A stretch of 64,000 nt of DNA from Erythrobacter sp. (GCF_030066995.1 NZ_JASJAP010000001.1:248001-312000), one strand, 5' to 3'. Numbered from the stretch's first letter, positions 26,339-36,392 are shown. Notes: a model not told the origin generated them from the sequence alone. Translations and numbers: made by a program.

Positions 26339-29224
26339 CTAAATGCCCATGTCGAAAGCGCGGGTGCGCTCGCGGGTGAGGGTTGCGGTGAGTTCATTGG
26401 CGATGCTGCGTTCGGGCTTTGGATCGATGCCAAGTTCGCGGGCCTTGCCGCGCAGCACGACTTCGACCTGCGGATCACGTTCAAGCCCCTTCGCCAGTTC
26501 GTTTTGCTTGGCCGACACGCGGGCAGCGCCCGCGCGATCACCTTGCTGCTCAAGCTGTTTGCGTGCCGTGCTCAGCCCCTGCCAGTCACTGACAAAGCGC
26601 TCGGATCGCAGCGCCGGATCGGTGCGCACGGCGGCTTCGTCCTGCATGGCGCGCATGGCTTCCTGGCTGCGCCCGCCAGCGGCCTCTGCGATCAGCTTAG
26701 GATGCCGCTCCAGCGCTTTGGCGAGATCGTTGGCTGCATGGGGGCGGATCGTATCGAGCGCCTTTCCGGCCTTTGCCAGCGCGTCCTTCTGGTGCGGGAG
26801 CACGGGCAAGCCCTGGGCCTGCATCGTGCCGATATCGCTAAGCGCGCGAGCGTAACGTTCGACCGCGCGGCGCTGGTCGTTCTGCGTGCTTGCCTGTGCT
26901 GGAAATGGTTCGAGCTGGCGGGCCTGCGGACGGAAGTTTGCGAAGATCGATTTGGCGCGTTCGGGCACTTGCCGAACCATCTCCATGACCCGCTCGCGGA
27001 AGCGGATGCCCCGCAGTTCGGCGAAAGCCTGCTCGGGCTTGTAGTCGCTCGCCATATCCTTCCCACGCTCGCGGCTCAGCGTGCGGACAAGTTTCGACTG
27101 ATCGGCGAAGTCATCGCGGCCATAATGCAGCGCCAACCCGTCGCGATGGCGCGACATGGCGACATAGGCGGAATGGCTGTCCATGCCCGGCGTGGCGAGC
27201 ACATGGGCGCGGTCCACCGTCATGCCCTGCGCCTTGTGGATCGTTGCCGCGTAGCCATGATCGATGTGGGCATAATCCTTGGTCTCGAACGCGACTTCGC
27301 GGCCATCGTCGGTCTGCACCGCCATGCTTTGCGCGCTGGCCATCGCGACCGTGCCGAGTGTCCCGTTCTTCACTCCAAGCCCGCGCTCGTTGCGCAGGAA
27401 GATGATGCGGTCGCCTGACGCAAACTGGCGCTCGCCACGCGCCGCCTTGATCGTGGCATCGGCACCCAGTGCTCCAGCCGCACGCATCTTATCGCGCGCC
27501 ATGTGGTTCAGCTCGCGCACCTCGTCATTGGTGTGGGTGAGGATGATCCGGCTGCCGCTTGGGCTGGCTTGCCGCTCCTCATTCCAGCGCTCAATCAGCG
27601 TCGTTCGTGCATCCTCTCGCGTGTCAGCGACATGGGCCATGCCGCGTTCCTCGTAGCTCCGGATTGCCTCGCCAGAACGGCCCGTGGCGAGATGCCGGGT
27701 TGCATCCTGCTGCCATGCCGAAAGCTGGCGACGGACCTCGCTGATCTCGACCCCGCCGTGGCGCTCGTGGATCGCGCGGAAAGCCGCGCCCGCTTCGATG
27801 GCCTGAAGCTGCTGCTGGTCGCCAACCAGGACAACTTTCGCGCCTTTTCTAGCGGCATAGGAAAGCACGCGCTCCATCTGGCGCGTGCCGACCATGCCCG
27901 CTTCGTCGATGACGAGCACATCCTTAGCAGTCAGCTTCTCGCGTCCCTTGCCCCATTGATGCTCAAGGCTGGCGATGGTGCGCGACGCGATGCCGGAGCC
28001 GTTCTCCAGCCCCTCGGAAGCAATGCCGGAGAGGGCAGCGCCGCGCACATTGTAGCCAGCGCTTTCCCATGCTTTACGCGCCACGCCGAGCATCGCGCTT
28101 TTGCCGGTTCCGGCGTAGCCAACGACAACCGCAAGGCCGTCCTTCTTGGTGACATGCTCGAAGGCGGATTTCTGTTCGCCGGAAAGGACCAGGCCGCGCC
28201 TCGAAGCTCTAGCGAACGCGGCATTCCGTTGGACATCATTGACGCTGTGTCTTGTGTGCGCGGCTAATGTGTCGGCTGCATGTTGCAGCCGCTGTTCGGT
28301 CTCGATCATTGCGCGTGACGTGAACCGATCTTGCCCGCGTCCGTCTTGGCCCAAGGTGATCAGATCGTGCGAGGCGCGCACCGCATTGTAGGCCTTGTCG
28401 AACTGCTTCTTGCCGTCGCTGTGCCGGTGAACAAAGGCAGCAAGATCGCGCTTGGTGAACGTCGCTTGCTGGTGCGTGATCGCATCCAGTGCCAGAGCCG
28501 GATTGGCGATGATGCGCTCGCCATTGCGCTGGGCGATGGCGCGGTGTTCCTCGATCCGTTCGGCTTCCAGTCCGCGTCCGCCAATGCGCGAGGCGGCGGG
28601 ACCGATCTTGTCTTGCGGCTCCAGCGCAATCCCCTGCGCTTCCAGGCTCCGATGATCGATCCGTGCATCGATGTCGCGTTCGGCCAGCGCCCGGTTGACG
28701 TGATCGGCCCAGCGCCCGCGCCATTGTTCAATGAGGGCGGTCTTGTTCCAGTCGCGGACCTTTGCGCCAAAGCCGTCTCTAGTGACCTCGCGCATCGTCA
28801 ACATTACGTGTGCGTGTGGCTTGGCTTTGCCGTCCTCCCCAATATCCCAATGCACATTGAGATCGGCGATCATGCCTTTCTCGACGAATTCGGCTTTCAC
28901 GAACTCGCGCGCCAGCTTGATGTTGTCCTTCTTCGACAGTTCGCGCGGCAAAGCAAACTCGACCTCGCGGGCGAGCTGGGCATCCTTGCGCTTCTCGGCG
29001 GCCTCGACCGCATTCCACAGAGTTGCGCGGTCGGTGAAGGCTTCGGGTGCGCCTTTGGGTAGCATCACTTCGGAATGAAGGACGCCTGCCTTGTTGGTGA
29101 AGTCATGGGTTCTGTCGATCCGCTCATCGTGCAGTTGTTCTCCTGCACGATAGGCTGCCGCCGCCACGGCACTGCGTCCGCTCGACCTTCCGATGACCTT
29201 TGCGCTGAAGTGAAAGATTGCCAT
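26339..29224 (-). CDS. traA: TraA-type conjugative relaxase with helicase domain
   Basis: A 961-residue bifunctional relaxase of the Ti-plasmid TraA / MobA-MobL class. The N-terminal relaxase begins MAIFHFSAKVIGRSSGRSAV and has the metal-binding His in HWDIGEDGKAKPHAHVML (His137, His139). The central RecD2/TraI-like helicase has GYAGTGKSAMLG (Walker A, about 369-376) and VLVIDEAGM. It nicks oriT and unwinds the transferred strand. The start at 29224 is preferred because the frame upstream overlaps the oriT region. Mobilisation genes traC and traD diverge from it, and no mating-pair-formation genes are in the window, so the element is probably mobilised in trans. Confidence 0.93.
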   Translation of the reverse strand: MAIFHFSAKVIGRSSGRSAVAAAAYRAGEQLHDERIDRTHDFTNKAGVLHSEVMLPKGAPEAFTDRATLWNAVEAAEKRKDAQLAREVEFALPRELSKKDNIKLAREFVKAEFVEKGMIADLNVHWDIGEDGKAKPHAHVMLTMREVTRDGFGAKVRDWNKTALIEQWRGRWADHVNRALAERDIDARIDHRSLEAQGIALEPQDKIGPAASRIGGRGLEAERIEEHRAIAQRNGERIIANPALALDAITHQQATFTKRDLAAFVHRHSDGKKQFDKAYNAVRASHDLITLGQDGRGQDRFTSRAMIETEQRLQHAADTLAAHTRHSVNDVQRNAAFARASRRGLVLSGEQKSAFEHVTKKDGLAVVVGYAGTGKSAMLGVARKAWESAGYNVRGAALSGIASEGLENGSGIASRTIASLEHQWGKGREKLTAKDVLVIDEAGMVGTRQMERVLSYAARKGAKVVLVGDQQQLQAIEAGAAFRAIHERHGGVEISEVRRQLSAWQQDATRHLATGRSGEAIRSYEERGMAHVADTREDARTTLIERWNEERQASPSGSRIILTHTNDEVRELNHMARDKMRAAGALGADATIKAARGERQFASGDRIIFLRNERGLGVKNGTLGTVAMASAQSMAVQTDDGREVAFETKDYAHIDHGYAATIHKAQGMTVDRAHVLATPGMDSHSAYVAMSRHRDGLALHYGRDDFADQSKLVRTLSRERGKDMASDYKPEQAFAELRGIRFRERVMEMVRQVPERAKSIFANFRPQARQLEPFPAQASTQNDQRRAVERYARALSDIGTMQAQGLPVLPHQKDALAKAGKALDTIRPHAANDLAKALERHPKLIAEAAGGRSQEAMRAMQDEAAVRTDPALRSERFVSDWQGLSTARKQLEQQGDRAGAARVSAKQNELAKGLERDPQVEVVLRGKARELGIDPKPERSIANELTATLTRERTRAFDMGI

Positions 29225-29253
29225 GTCGGCAATCCAGTTACACTCCAAACGCC

Positions 29254-29281
29254 ACGTCGGCACGACGTATAAGCGCGCCCT
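29254..29281 (+). other. Probable origin of transfer (oriT) of the TraA module
   Basis: A 6-bp hairpin ACGTCG-GCA-CGACGT (29254-29268) leads directly into TATAAGCGCGCCCT (29268-29281), very close to the nic region of RSF1010/Ti-type oriT (TAAGTGCGCCCT or GACGTATAA-like). It lies immediately upstream of traA and next to the divergent traC/traD, the expected position. Recognised by pattern from memory; not experimentally confirmed. Confidence 0.68.
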
Positions 29282-29397
29282 CTCATGATAAAATCCTGTT
29301 CGGGACTAGGCGGTATCACACTGTCCCGGCGACCTTACTGCATTGGATTACAAGCACGATTAAGATGGCTCCATCACACCAACGATGGAGATGACCC

Positions 29398-29703
29398 ATG
29401 CGCAAACCTCGCGATTTTGATTCGGAACTGAAGGCACTGGCCGACAAGGCAAAGCAGTTGAAGGAACGCCGCGTGCGCGACCTCGGTGCGCTGGTCACGG
29501 CAACCGGAGCCGACGCGCTCGATGCCGATGTCTTGGCAGGGGTGCTGCTAGATGCGGCTTCCAACACCGACAAGGCGACCGGGGAGGGCTGGCGCAAGCG
29601 CGGCGCGGCCTTCTTTCAGGGCAAGTCACGCGGCAATTCGAGCGGAGCTAGCAAACAGTCGGAAGGCACTCTCCCGCTCAACGGCGGCGCGGCATCGACT
29701 TGA
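29398..29703 (+). CDS. TraC-like mobilisation protein
   Basis: A 101-residue protein reading MRKPRDFDSELKALADKAKQ, then LKERRVRDLGALVTATGADA, LDADVLAGVLLDAAS and a Gly/Ser/Lys-rich tail. The pattern (basic N-terminal helix, L-K-x-R-x-x-x-D-L-G-x-L-V) matches the small TraC-type accessory proteins of Ti-like mobilisation regions, which help the relaxase assemble on oriT. It is divergent from traA and is followed 22 nt later by the TraD-like gene. Start ATG at 29398. Confidence 0.72.
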   Translation: MRKPRDFDSELKALADKAKQLKERRVRDLGALVTATGADALDADVLAGVLLDAASNTDKATGEGWRKRGAAFFQGKSRGNSSGASKQSEGTLPLNGGAAST

Positions 29704-29725
29704 AGCGGCAAAGGCAAGAACCGAC

Positions 29726-29959
29726 ATGCGCGAATGGAAGGTCAAACGACGGGAACGCACCCGGCAACTAATCGAGCTGGGCGGGCTGGTCGCCAAGGCC
29801 GATTTGGTCGAGCTGACCGACGATGATCGCGCCGCGCTCTACGGCGCGTTCCTCACCGTTGCCGCCAAGCTGCGCGGGCCTGATGGCGCGCAAGCACTGG
29901 TGCTGTTCCGGCGCAAGGGAAAGCGGGCGTTTGAGGCGGAGCAATCGAACGATGGATAG
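29726..29959 (+). CDS. TraD-like conjugal transfer protein
   Basis: A 77-residue basic protein: REWKVKRRERTRQLIELGGL, then VAKADLVELTDDDRAALYGA. The RR-x-R-x-x-x-LIELGGLVxKA-x-L pattern is the signature of the small TraD family of Ti/rhizobial mobilisation modules (distinct from the large F-plasmid coupling protein TraD). ATG at 29726 is chosen over an earlier in-frame start at 29552 that overlaps the TraC-like gene. With traC it forms the divergent arm of the oriT region. Confidence 0.8.
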   Translation: MREWKVKRRERTRQLIELGGLVAKADLVELTDDDRAALYGAFLTVAAKLRGPDGAQALVLFRRKGKRAFEAEQSNDG

Positions 29960-29987
29960 CGGCGCAGTCCGAACGGCAATTGGTGCG

Positions 29988-32162
29988 CTAATCCCGTCCT
30001 AAAATTGAGCGGGTCAACTCAGCCAATCCGCTAGCGTCTAGGTGAGCGGACAATGCATCTTTCTGCAGCAATTCCTCTGTCAAATGTGGGTGGAATTTCT
30101 CGAACAAAAGGTTCGGTGAATGAGCAAATAGGTCCACCTCTTTGCCATCTGCCAGAGCTGAAAGTGCGTCGATCAACTCCGGACTTTCGTCCTTCCCAAA
30201 CACTTCCAGAAACCCATCGTGTGTCTGCACGGTGAAGCCGTTGGCGCGTAGGCCGAGTGCCAAGGTCGTTGTCCGAACGGAACCCGTTTTGGTCGCTATG
30301 ACAGCAGCGTTGTCGCTGAGCTGCGCAATCCTTCCGGGGCCAAATTGCAGTTGGCCGTAATTGCTGCGTGCCTCTTCGAGCAGCGCCAGAGCAGTCACAT
30401 CGAGATAGATCGGGCGCTTTTGTCCTTGTAGAACGTCGAACATTCGCTCGATCACCCGGTCATGGATGTTGCCAGGGTCGCCTCCAAAGATGGGCGGCAC
30501 TCCGGCTTTCGCCGGTGCAACCAGGATGACACGATCCCGGTCGAGAACTTCCTGCACCAGCCAGCGCCTGCCCGAAAAGATAAGAAGCATTCCGGGCGCA
30601 ATCATGTTGTCGATGGGGAGTGTTCCAAGCTCCTTACCGCCGGAAATCAGCCGGTATTCCTCGGGTGTCTGGAACACGGCATAGAAGCTATAGTGCTCGA
30701 CCAGCTTCTCGCCATTGGCACCGAGCAGCAAGAGTCCGTCACTGGTTTGCTCAATAAGCGCGACCTCAGGTTGCCCGAGTGCTCGCAAAACATCCAGGAA
30801 CAGCTGGGTATCGACTTGGCGGAATGGTCCGATTTTGCATAGGATCCCGTATAGTTGTTGTGCACGTATTCCGCCCCGCTCGGCGATCACCGAGAGGACT
30901 TGGTGAACTAGGGTCGAAAGGTGCAGGGCCTCGCGTTGCGGCGGTTCGCACCAGCCTTCCAGAAGCAATTCGATCATCGCAATGGCCCGCACCATGCCAA
31001 GGCGAAGACGGTCAGAAAAATTGCTCGTCGGCGTAAGCTTCGCCTCGACTGCGTATTGCCGAAGGATGGCTGGCTTGCCCGGTCGCCGCCCTGATCGGCC
31101 AAGCATTTGCCTGAGCGATGCGACGCTGAACGGTGCGCCAATCTGGCCGACACAGGTTACATCGCCAATATCGATCCCCAATTCCAGCGTGGAAGTGCAG
31201 ATGGCAGTCGTCGGCGCAGTACCGTCTTTCAGGCGACGTTCGACGAAGTCTCGATGCTCGCGCGATAGGCTGGCATGGTGAGGGTAAAACTCCTGCGGCA
31301 GATGTTCCTTTTCGCAAAGTGCGCGCAACCGATCTGAGTAGATTTCAACTGCCTGACGCGCACCGCCAAAGACAAGATTGTCGCTGCCTCTCAGGTGTTC
31401 GAATAGATGCTGCGCAATGGCATCCGTCGCTGAAGGGCCTTCATCGTCCTTGTCGCCAGCAACGTAGCCACGGAGCTGAAGCTGCAATTCGGCTGATCCG
31501 CCTTCGGCAATGACCTGTTCGACTTCACTGGGGCTGTCAGGACGAAGATAAGCCTTCGCCAGCTCCATATCTCCGAGTGTGGCCGACAAACCAACCCGGC
31601 GAATAGGTCTCTTTAAAGCAATTTCGAGGCGCGTGAGAAGCGAACGCATCTGGATGCCGCGCTCACTTTCGAGGACCGAATGCAATTCATCGAGAATGAC
31701 TGCGCGCGTTGCGCCAAACAGCCTCGGAATCTCTAATCCGCGTCGAATGAATAGGGCTTCAAAAGACTCCGGGGTGATTAGCAGCACGCCCCTCGGTCGC
31801 TTGGTAGCCTTGGCCTTCACCGATGACGAAACGTCGCCATGCCACGGCGTGATAGACAAGTCTGTATCGCGACAAATTTCTTCAAGTCGCCGCGCCTGAT
31901 CGGTGATGAGCGCCTTCAGTGGTGCGACGTACAGAACATCAAATCCGGAGTCCTCACTGGGTTCATCGAGCACCTGGGACAGTAGCGGGAGGAATGCGGC
32001 TTCAGTCTTACCTCCGGCGGTGCTGGCAGCGACAATCAGGTCACGATTGCCGTCCATAAGCACGTGCGTTGCGCGCGCCTGAATATCGCGCAATTCATTC
32101 CAGCCTTGCTGACGTATCCATTTCTGGATTGGTCGAGCCAGCTTGTCGAATGCCGCGCTCAC
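29988..32162 (-). CDS. Lhr-like superfamily II helicase (BrxHI-like), last gene of the four-gene operon
   Basis: A 724-residue DNA helicase: motif I ASTAGGKT (46-53), motif II DELH (158-161), motif III SATLGD, and the C-terminal RecA domain with STLELGIDIGDV and QMLGRSGRRPGK. The pattern, with a large winged-helix/regulatory tail, resembles the Lhr-like helicases found next to BrxD in BREX-like systems. Its ATG overlaps the BrxD-like stop by 4 nt. The enzyme probably translocates on DNA and acts with the ATPase. It has a conventional helicase core and an unusual context: TerB and STAND genes upstream. Confidence 0.85.
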   Translation of the reverse strand: MSAAFDKLARPIQKWIRQQGWNELRDIQARATHVLMDGNRDLIVAASTAGGKTEAAFLPLLSQVLDEPSEDSGFDVLYVAPLKALITDQARRLEEICRDTDLSITPWHGDVSSSVKAKATKRPRGVLLITPESFEALFIRRGLEIPRLFGATRAVILDELHSVLESERGIQMRSLLTRLEIALKRPIRRVGLSATLGDMELAKAYLRPDSPSEVEQVIAEGGSAELQLQLRGYVAGDKDDEGPSATDAIAQHLFEHLRGSDNLVFGGARQAVEIYSDRLRALCEKEHLPQEFYPHHASLSREHRDFVERRLKDGTAPTTAICTSTLELGIDIGDVTCVGQIGAPFSVASLRQMLGRSGRRPGKPAILRQYAVEAKLTPTSNFSDRLRLGMVRAIAMIELLLEGWCEPPQREALHLSTLVHQVLSVIAERGGIRAQQLYGILCKIGPFRQVDTQLFLDVLRALGQPEVALIEQTSDGLLLLGANGEKLVEHYSFYAVFQTPEEYRLISGGKELGTLPIDNMIAPGMLLIFSGRRWLVQEVLDRDRVILVAPAKAGVPPIFGGDPGNIHDRVIERMFDVLQGQKRPIYLDVTALALLEEARSNYGQLQFGPGRIAQLSDNAAVIATKTGSVRTTTLALGLRANGFTVQTHDGFLEVFGKDESPELIDALSALADGKEVDLFAHSPNLLFEKFHPHLTEELLQKDALSAHLDASGLAELTRSILGRD

Positions 32163-33463
32163 AGTCGGAAGCTGGCTAGCTCGTCGCTCTCGGGAACAGC
32201 GCCAACGCTCTCATCCACGTCGCTCATGTCGTCACCGGAATCCTCCGCCACGTCGAGTTCTTCGATGAGGTCCGACCATTCGACGCCGGGGTTCTGTTCG
32301 AGCACCGCCAGAAGATTCACGAAAGCCGTGACCGTGTTCCGGGGGGTTCTGAAATATGCCTCCCCGATCCTGTCCGAACAGTGTGCCATAAACGCTTCCA
32401 AGGCGTTGTCTGGCAGGATTGCTTCATCGCCCTGCATGACGGCGCGAATGTTGGCTAGGAGCACAAACAGGTCTTCAGGCGTAAGGCTGGCCAGTCGAAT
32501 GACCGGCCCGGAGAGATCGACCAATCCGTCACGCGCAAAGGTGTTCTCTGCGAGGCGAGACTGGAGGGCCTCATAGCTGTAAAGGCCGCGCCGCGTATTC
32601 ATGAGGAATTCCGGCGTTCCTCCCATGAGGAACCCAAGGTTCTCCGCGCTGCCTTGGAGCACGTCGTTCAGAATGCGCAGGATTTGCTCATAGTTCGCAT
32701 TGCGGGCTTGCGATGAAGTCAGCTTGTAGAGGTTGACCATCTCGTCGAGTCCAACGAGCAAGCCCTTGTAACCCGCTTCACAGACGAATGCCGACATCAG
32801 TTTGAGGTGGTCGTAGACGCTGGCGTCATTGACGATCGTGCGAACACCGAGAGCCTTGCGAGCATCGGTCTTGGTCGCAAATTCACCACGTAGCCAGCGG
32901 ATCGCTGCCGATTGTAGCTCTTCATCGCCGGTTTCGTGTCCCTCCCAATACCGGCGGATCACCTGCGCGAAGTCGAAGCCACCTGTCAGCTCCTCGAAAT
33001 GAGCAAGGCGCTGGCGAATGACCTCGTCTGTCGATTGTTCTTGTGCCTCGGCATCGTGCTGGGCCTGGCTGACAAACCGTTCGACAACATTCGACAATGC
33101 ACCGCCATCTGGCTTGGTACGGGTGGAAAGATTTCGCGCCATCTCCGCGTAGAGGCCCCGCGCTTGCCCGCCGGTCGCGTGGATGCGTCGATCCGGGGCA
33201 AGGTCGGCAAACATGACGACCAGTCCCTTTTCGAGCGCCACAAGCCGGATGAGGTTCATGAAGAAGGTCTTGCCGGAGCCATACTCGCCGATGATAAAGC
33301 GAATTGCAGAGCCGCCATCGGCGATCCGGTCCATGTCCTTGACGAGTTCTTCGATCTCACGCGCCCGTCCGACCTGGATGTGCCGAAGCCCCAATTTGGG
33401 AACAACCCCTGCCCGTAGCGCCTGCACAATAGCGTCGCGTTCGCGCGGTTTCAGTCTCGACAT
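32159..33463 (-). CDS. BrxD-like (DUF2791) P-loop ATPase
   Basis: A 434-residue ATP-binding protein of the BREX BrxD / DUF2791 type. N-terminal RERDAIVQALRAGVVPKLGL, VGRAREIEEL, then the P-loop GEYGSGKTFF (59-68), and a later GLLVGLDEM Walker B. It continues with a LDEMVNLYKL region, the RNANYEQILRILNDVLQG segment that is characteristic of this family, and an acidic C-terminal tail (DVAEDSGDDMSDVDESVG). It starts 3 nt after the TerB-protein stop and overlaps the helicase gene, indicating stoichiometric co-expression. In BREX type 2, BrxD pairs with a helicase; here the module stands without methylase or alkaline phosphatase genes. Confidence 0.86.
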   Translation of the reverse strand: MSRLKPRERDAIVQALRAGVVPKLGLRHIQVGRAREIEELVKDMDRIADGGSAIRFIIGEYGSGKTFFMNLIRLVALEKGLVVMFADLAPDRRIHATGGQARGLYAEMARNLSTRTKPDGGALSNVVERFVSQAQHDAEAQEQSTDEVIRQRLAHFEELTGGFDFAQVIRRYWEGHETGDEELQSAAIRWLRGEFATKTDARKALGVRTIVNDASVYDHLKLMSAFVCEAGYKGLLVGLDEMVNLYKLTSSQARNANYEQILRILNDVLQGSAENLGFLMGGTPEFLMNTRRGLYSYEALQSRLAENTFARDGLVDLSGPVIRLASLTPEDLFVLLANIRAVMQGDEAILPDNALEAFMAHCSDRIGEAYFRTPRNTVTAFVNLLAVLEQNPGVEWSDLIEELDVAEDSGDDMSDVDESVGAVPESDELASFRL

Positions 33464-33466
33464 GAA

Positions 33467-36292
33467 TTATTCCCCCTTCGCGATCTTGGCCTTCAGTGCC
33501 TCGGCTATGTCCGGCGACACGTCATATCCGTCATATTCATCGAGCAGGGCCCCATCGAATTTATCGAAAGCCCACTCGTTGACTACCTCAAGCGCGCCAG
33601 ACGGCATGAGGCCTTGCTTGCAGACGATCTCGTCAAACTCTTCGTCGGTCCAGTGTTCGCGCTGGATTATCTCCTCAACAAGCATTGCGTGCTTGGGATC
33701 GAGGCCAGCCATTGACGATGGAAGAGCATGTGCTGCGATGGCCTCGTCGCTCACGTCTTCGTCGGTCGAGAATATCTCGCCCAGAACACTTGAAACGCGC
33801 TCGGTGTCATTTCGAATAGCGGCGATACGCGCTGCATCGAGCGAAGCGGCTTTGGCTTTCGGCTCGTCCGGTATTTGTTCGCCTGTTGCTTCAGCTTCGG
33901 CGGCTTTGACGCGAACAGGGCCGTCTGGCACGTCGCCAGCATGGAGGTCGGCGTAAACGAGGCCAGCATCGATTCCCAGAGCCTTGTAGATCTCCTCGAT
34001 GCAAGCCACTTCTTCAGACTGAATCACGCTGTCAGCGTGCGCGATTGCGACTACCGCAGCGCGCAAGGCCAGATGATGCTCAGCGTCCGCATCTTTCAGC
34101 TTGCTCCGCAGCCATGACATGTCTGGTGGAACATCGAGATACCAGTCGAGGTTGGCGTAGAGACGCTTTCGCTCCAGCTCCTTCAGCCCAGTGGTTGTCT
34201 CGACCTTGTCACGCAGTGACCTGCGTTCCGCTTCCACAAGTTTGCTGTCAGCATGTGCAACGAAAGTTGCCAGTGCCAATTCGAACAATTCAGTCCGATA
34301 GGCCGGGGAGACCTCTTCAAGCTGTTCGACCGGCTCGCCCAGTTCGAAGATCACGACTGGTTCGTCGATCTTCGGTCCACGCAGTGAAAATCTTGGGTCG
34401 GGAGCCATACCGAAGCCGATCCGGGCGAGTGCATCTGCTGCGCCAGTCAAGTTCCGCTTACCCAGCTTCTCCGGCGTTTCCCCTTCTAGGCGCGCGATCA
34501 CATCAAGTGCTGGGACCAGCCCGCCTTCGGCTACTTGTTCGCGCGCCCATTCCTTGAGTTCTTCCAACTCTTCTGACGGGAACAGACCCCAAAGCTCGGC
34601 TGGTAACAGCGCCTGTGCTTCTATGCTCCCACGGCCATCTGGATTTCGTCCAAGATATCGGCTGAACTTGTCGAGTTCATCTATAGCCTCATCTGCGATC
34701 TTCTGCGCTTTTTGTAATGGGGATCGAACTTCTGAGACATCAGGGATTTGAGTGTCGCCCGCTTGGCCAGTTGAAGGAGTGAAGTCCCCCGTAAACTCTC
34801 CTGACGCCGCACGGTATTGTAGTTTGAGTTTCCGCTTAGGCTTTCGGACCTTTAGCCCTTCGGGATACTTCGCAGAAAACTTGTGCTGGAATAACGCCCT
34901 GAATTCGTCGGAGCACCTTTTCGCTGGGGTCCGCAAGCGGGTTTCAGGGTGACAGACGAACCAAAGGTACATCCAATCAGCGTTGATTGGGCTGTCATTC
35001 ACAATCAGAGTTCCAAGAACGATTTTCAGGGCAACCGGCAGATCCCAGCTGCGGTTCTCCAGTATCGAATTTTTCAGTTCGTCATCATCGACGGAGACGC
35101 CTTGCATGTTGGCAACACTGGCAAGGTCAAGAAACTCACCAAGATACCGTTGGGCAGAATAGTTATCGCCAAACAACGCTTTCAAGCGCCGCACTTCCGC
35201 TATGATCTGCTGCTTTTCAAAGTCATCAGGGCTATCAAGGAGGAAACGTCGCTCCAGCCCGTAAAAGAATATAAACATGTAGCCGACGTTGACAGACCCA
35301 TCAGAGCGATCTGAACTCAGCCAATCGAGATAGGTGGCTCGACATACAGCGGGGATGTTAGAATATCCGGGCCAATACGACATTTGTGTGCCGTGACGGT
35401 CTTCACCAGATTTCGCTACCGAAAGGGAAGGATCGATGTAGGCTCGGCACGGTTCGCGATAATACGAGGAACCTACTTTTGGAGGAGTGCCAAAGTAGAC
35501 CATGCCATCGATCACCCGGCCTGCAAATTGTAAGGCTTGCCCCTTAGGTATCCAGCCTCGGGCACTTCGAGGTGTCGGCCGCCGTGACGATTGTTCTGCC
35601 TTTGCCTCTTTTTTGAGAAGCTTGTGACGCAGTTCCTCGATGCGTGAATAGCCCCGATCTTCATTCTTAGGTCTTGCGTTCTCTGACACTGCAGGATGAA
35701 CGCCTGCCTTCGGCTGATCCGAACTTTCGACAGGCGGACTCTCTGGAACCCTTCCAAAACCTTTCCTCGTGGAAGCTTCGGTCTTCGCTACATCGCCGTC
35801 CGTCTTGGATGTCAAATTCCGAGACGCAATTTCAGCCACGCGCTCGGTGTTTTTCGGGTCGAAAATCGACGTATCGTCACCAAAAAGTTTCTGGCGAAGC
35901 TCTTGCGTTCGAGATGGCTCCGAAACACGGTTTTCCTTCGTTCCGTTGATACCTCGACTATCATTCCCACCTTCTTCGGTTGTTAGCTGCGCAGTTTTGC
36001 TATCTCGAGATCGCGACTGTTCTTCGTACCGATCAGTGCGGATTTGCCGCTTTCGCAAGAGTTGAGCTGGCTGGTGTCCGACTTGCTTATGCTGAGCGGT
36101 TTTGTCCGGATGCCTTTTTACCAATCTGCGCTTTTCGTACCACCACACGAAACCGATTGGCCCAAGAAGGGCGAAGAACGTTTGGATGCCCTCAGGAAAG
36201 GCGCCCAACCCAATCGCGGCGATTACTATGCATGCGAAAAAGCTCGCAATATAAAGCACGGAAATCCGGACGATTTTCCAAATGAATGACAT
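33467..36292 (-). CDS. TerB-domain protein with N-terminal membrane segments (TerB_N / TerB / TerB_C)
   Basis: A 941-residue protein. Two hydrophobic segments at about residues 8-26 and 35-50 anchor it in the membrane. A roughly 190-residue charged, low-complexity linker follows, with a duplicated RTQELRQKLF / RIEELRHKLLKKE motif. The folded part begins WIPKGQALQFAGRVIDG (TerB_N-like). It continues with a TerB-like helical region around FELALATFVAHADSKLVEAE and IAHADSVIQSEEVACIEEIY (about 660-770), and ends in a TerB_C-like acidic region. Such proteins are known from comparative genomics of tellurite/stress-linked ATPase-helicase clusters. The gene is second in the operon, 3 nt from the BrxD-like gene and 100 nt after the STAND gene. 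Confidence 0.78.
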   Translation of the reverse strand: MSFIWKIVRISVLYIASFFACIVIAAIGLGAFPEGIQTFFALLGPIGFVWWYEKRRLVKRHPDKTAQHKQVGHQPAQLLRKRQIRTDRYEEQSRSRDSKTAQLTTEEGGNDSRGINGTKENRVSEPSRTQELRQKLFGDDTSIFDPKNTERVAEIASRNLTSKTDGDVAKTEASTRKGFGRVPESPPVESSDQPKAGVHPAVSENARPKNEDRGYSRIEELRHKLLKKEAKAEQSSRRPTPRSARGWIPKGQALQFAGRVIDGMVYFGTPPKVGSSYYREPCRAYIDPSLSVAKSGEDRHGTQMSYWPGYSNIPAVCRATYLDWLSSDRSDGSVNVGYMFIFFYGLERRFLLDSPDDFEKQQIIAEVRRLKALFGDNYSAQRYLGEFLDLASVANMQGVSVDDDELKNSILENRSWDLPVALKIVLGTLIVNDSPINADWMYLWFVCHPETRLRTPAKRCSDEFRALFQHKFSAKYPEGLKVRKPKRKLKLQYRAASGEFTGDFTPSTGQAGDTQIPDVSEVRSPLQKAQKIADEAIDELDKFSRYLGRNPDGRGSIEAQALLPAELWGLFPSEELEELKEWAREQVAEGGLVPALDVIARLEGETPEKLGKRNLTGAADALARIGFGMAPDPRFSLRGPKIDEPVVIFELGEPVEQLEEVSPAYRTELFELALATFVAHADSKLVEAERRSLRDKVETTTGLKELERKRLYANLDWYLDVPPDMSWLRSKLKDADAEHHLALRAAVVAIAHADSVIQSEEVACIEEIYKALGIDAGLVYADLHAGDVPDGPVRVKAAEAEATGEQIPDEPKAKAASLDAARIAAIRNDTERVSSVLGEIFSTDEDVSDEAIAAHALPSSMAGLDPKHAMLVEEIIQREHWTDEEFDEIVCKQGLMPSGALEVVNEWAFDKFDGALLDEYDGYDVSPDIAEALKAKIAKGE

Positions 36293-36392
36293 ATGAGATT
36301 TGTGTCACTATTCGAAGCGAGCGTCACGATCTTTTTCGTTGCTCCAAAAAAGGCGGAATCTGCTCGTCACGGGGAGAGGCTGAAAAGGTAAG

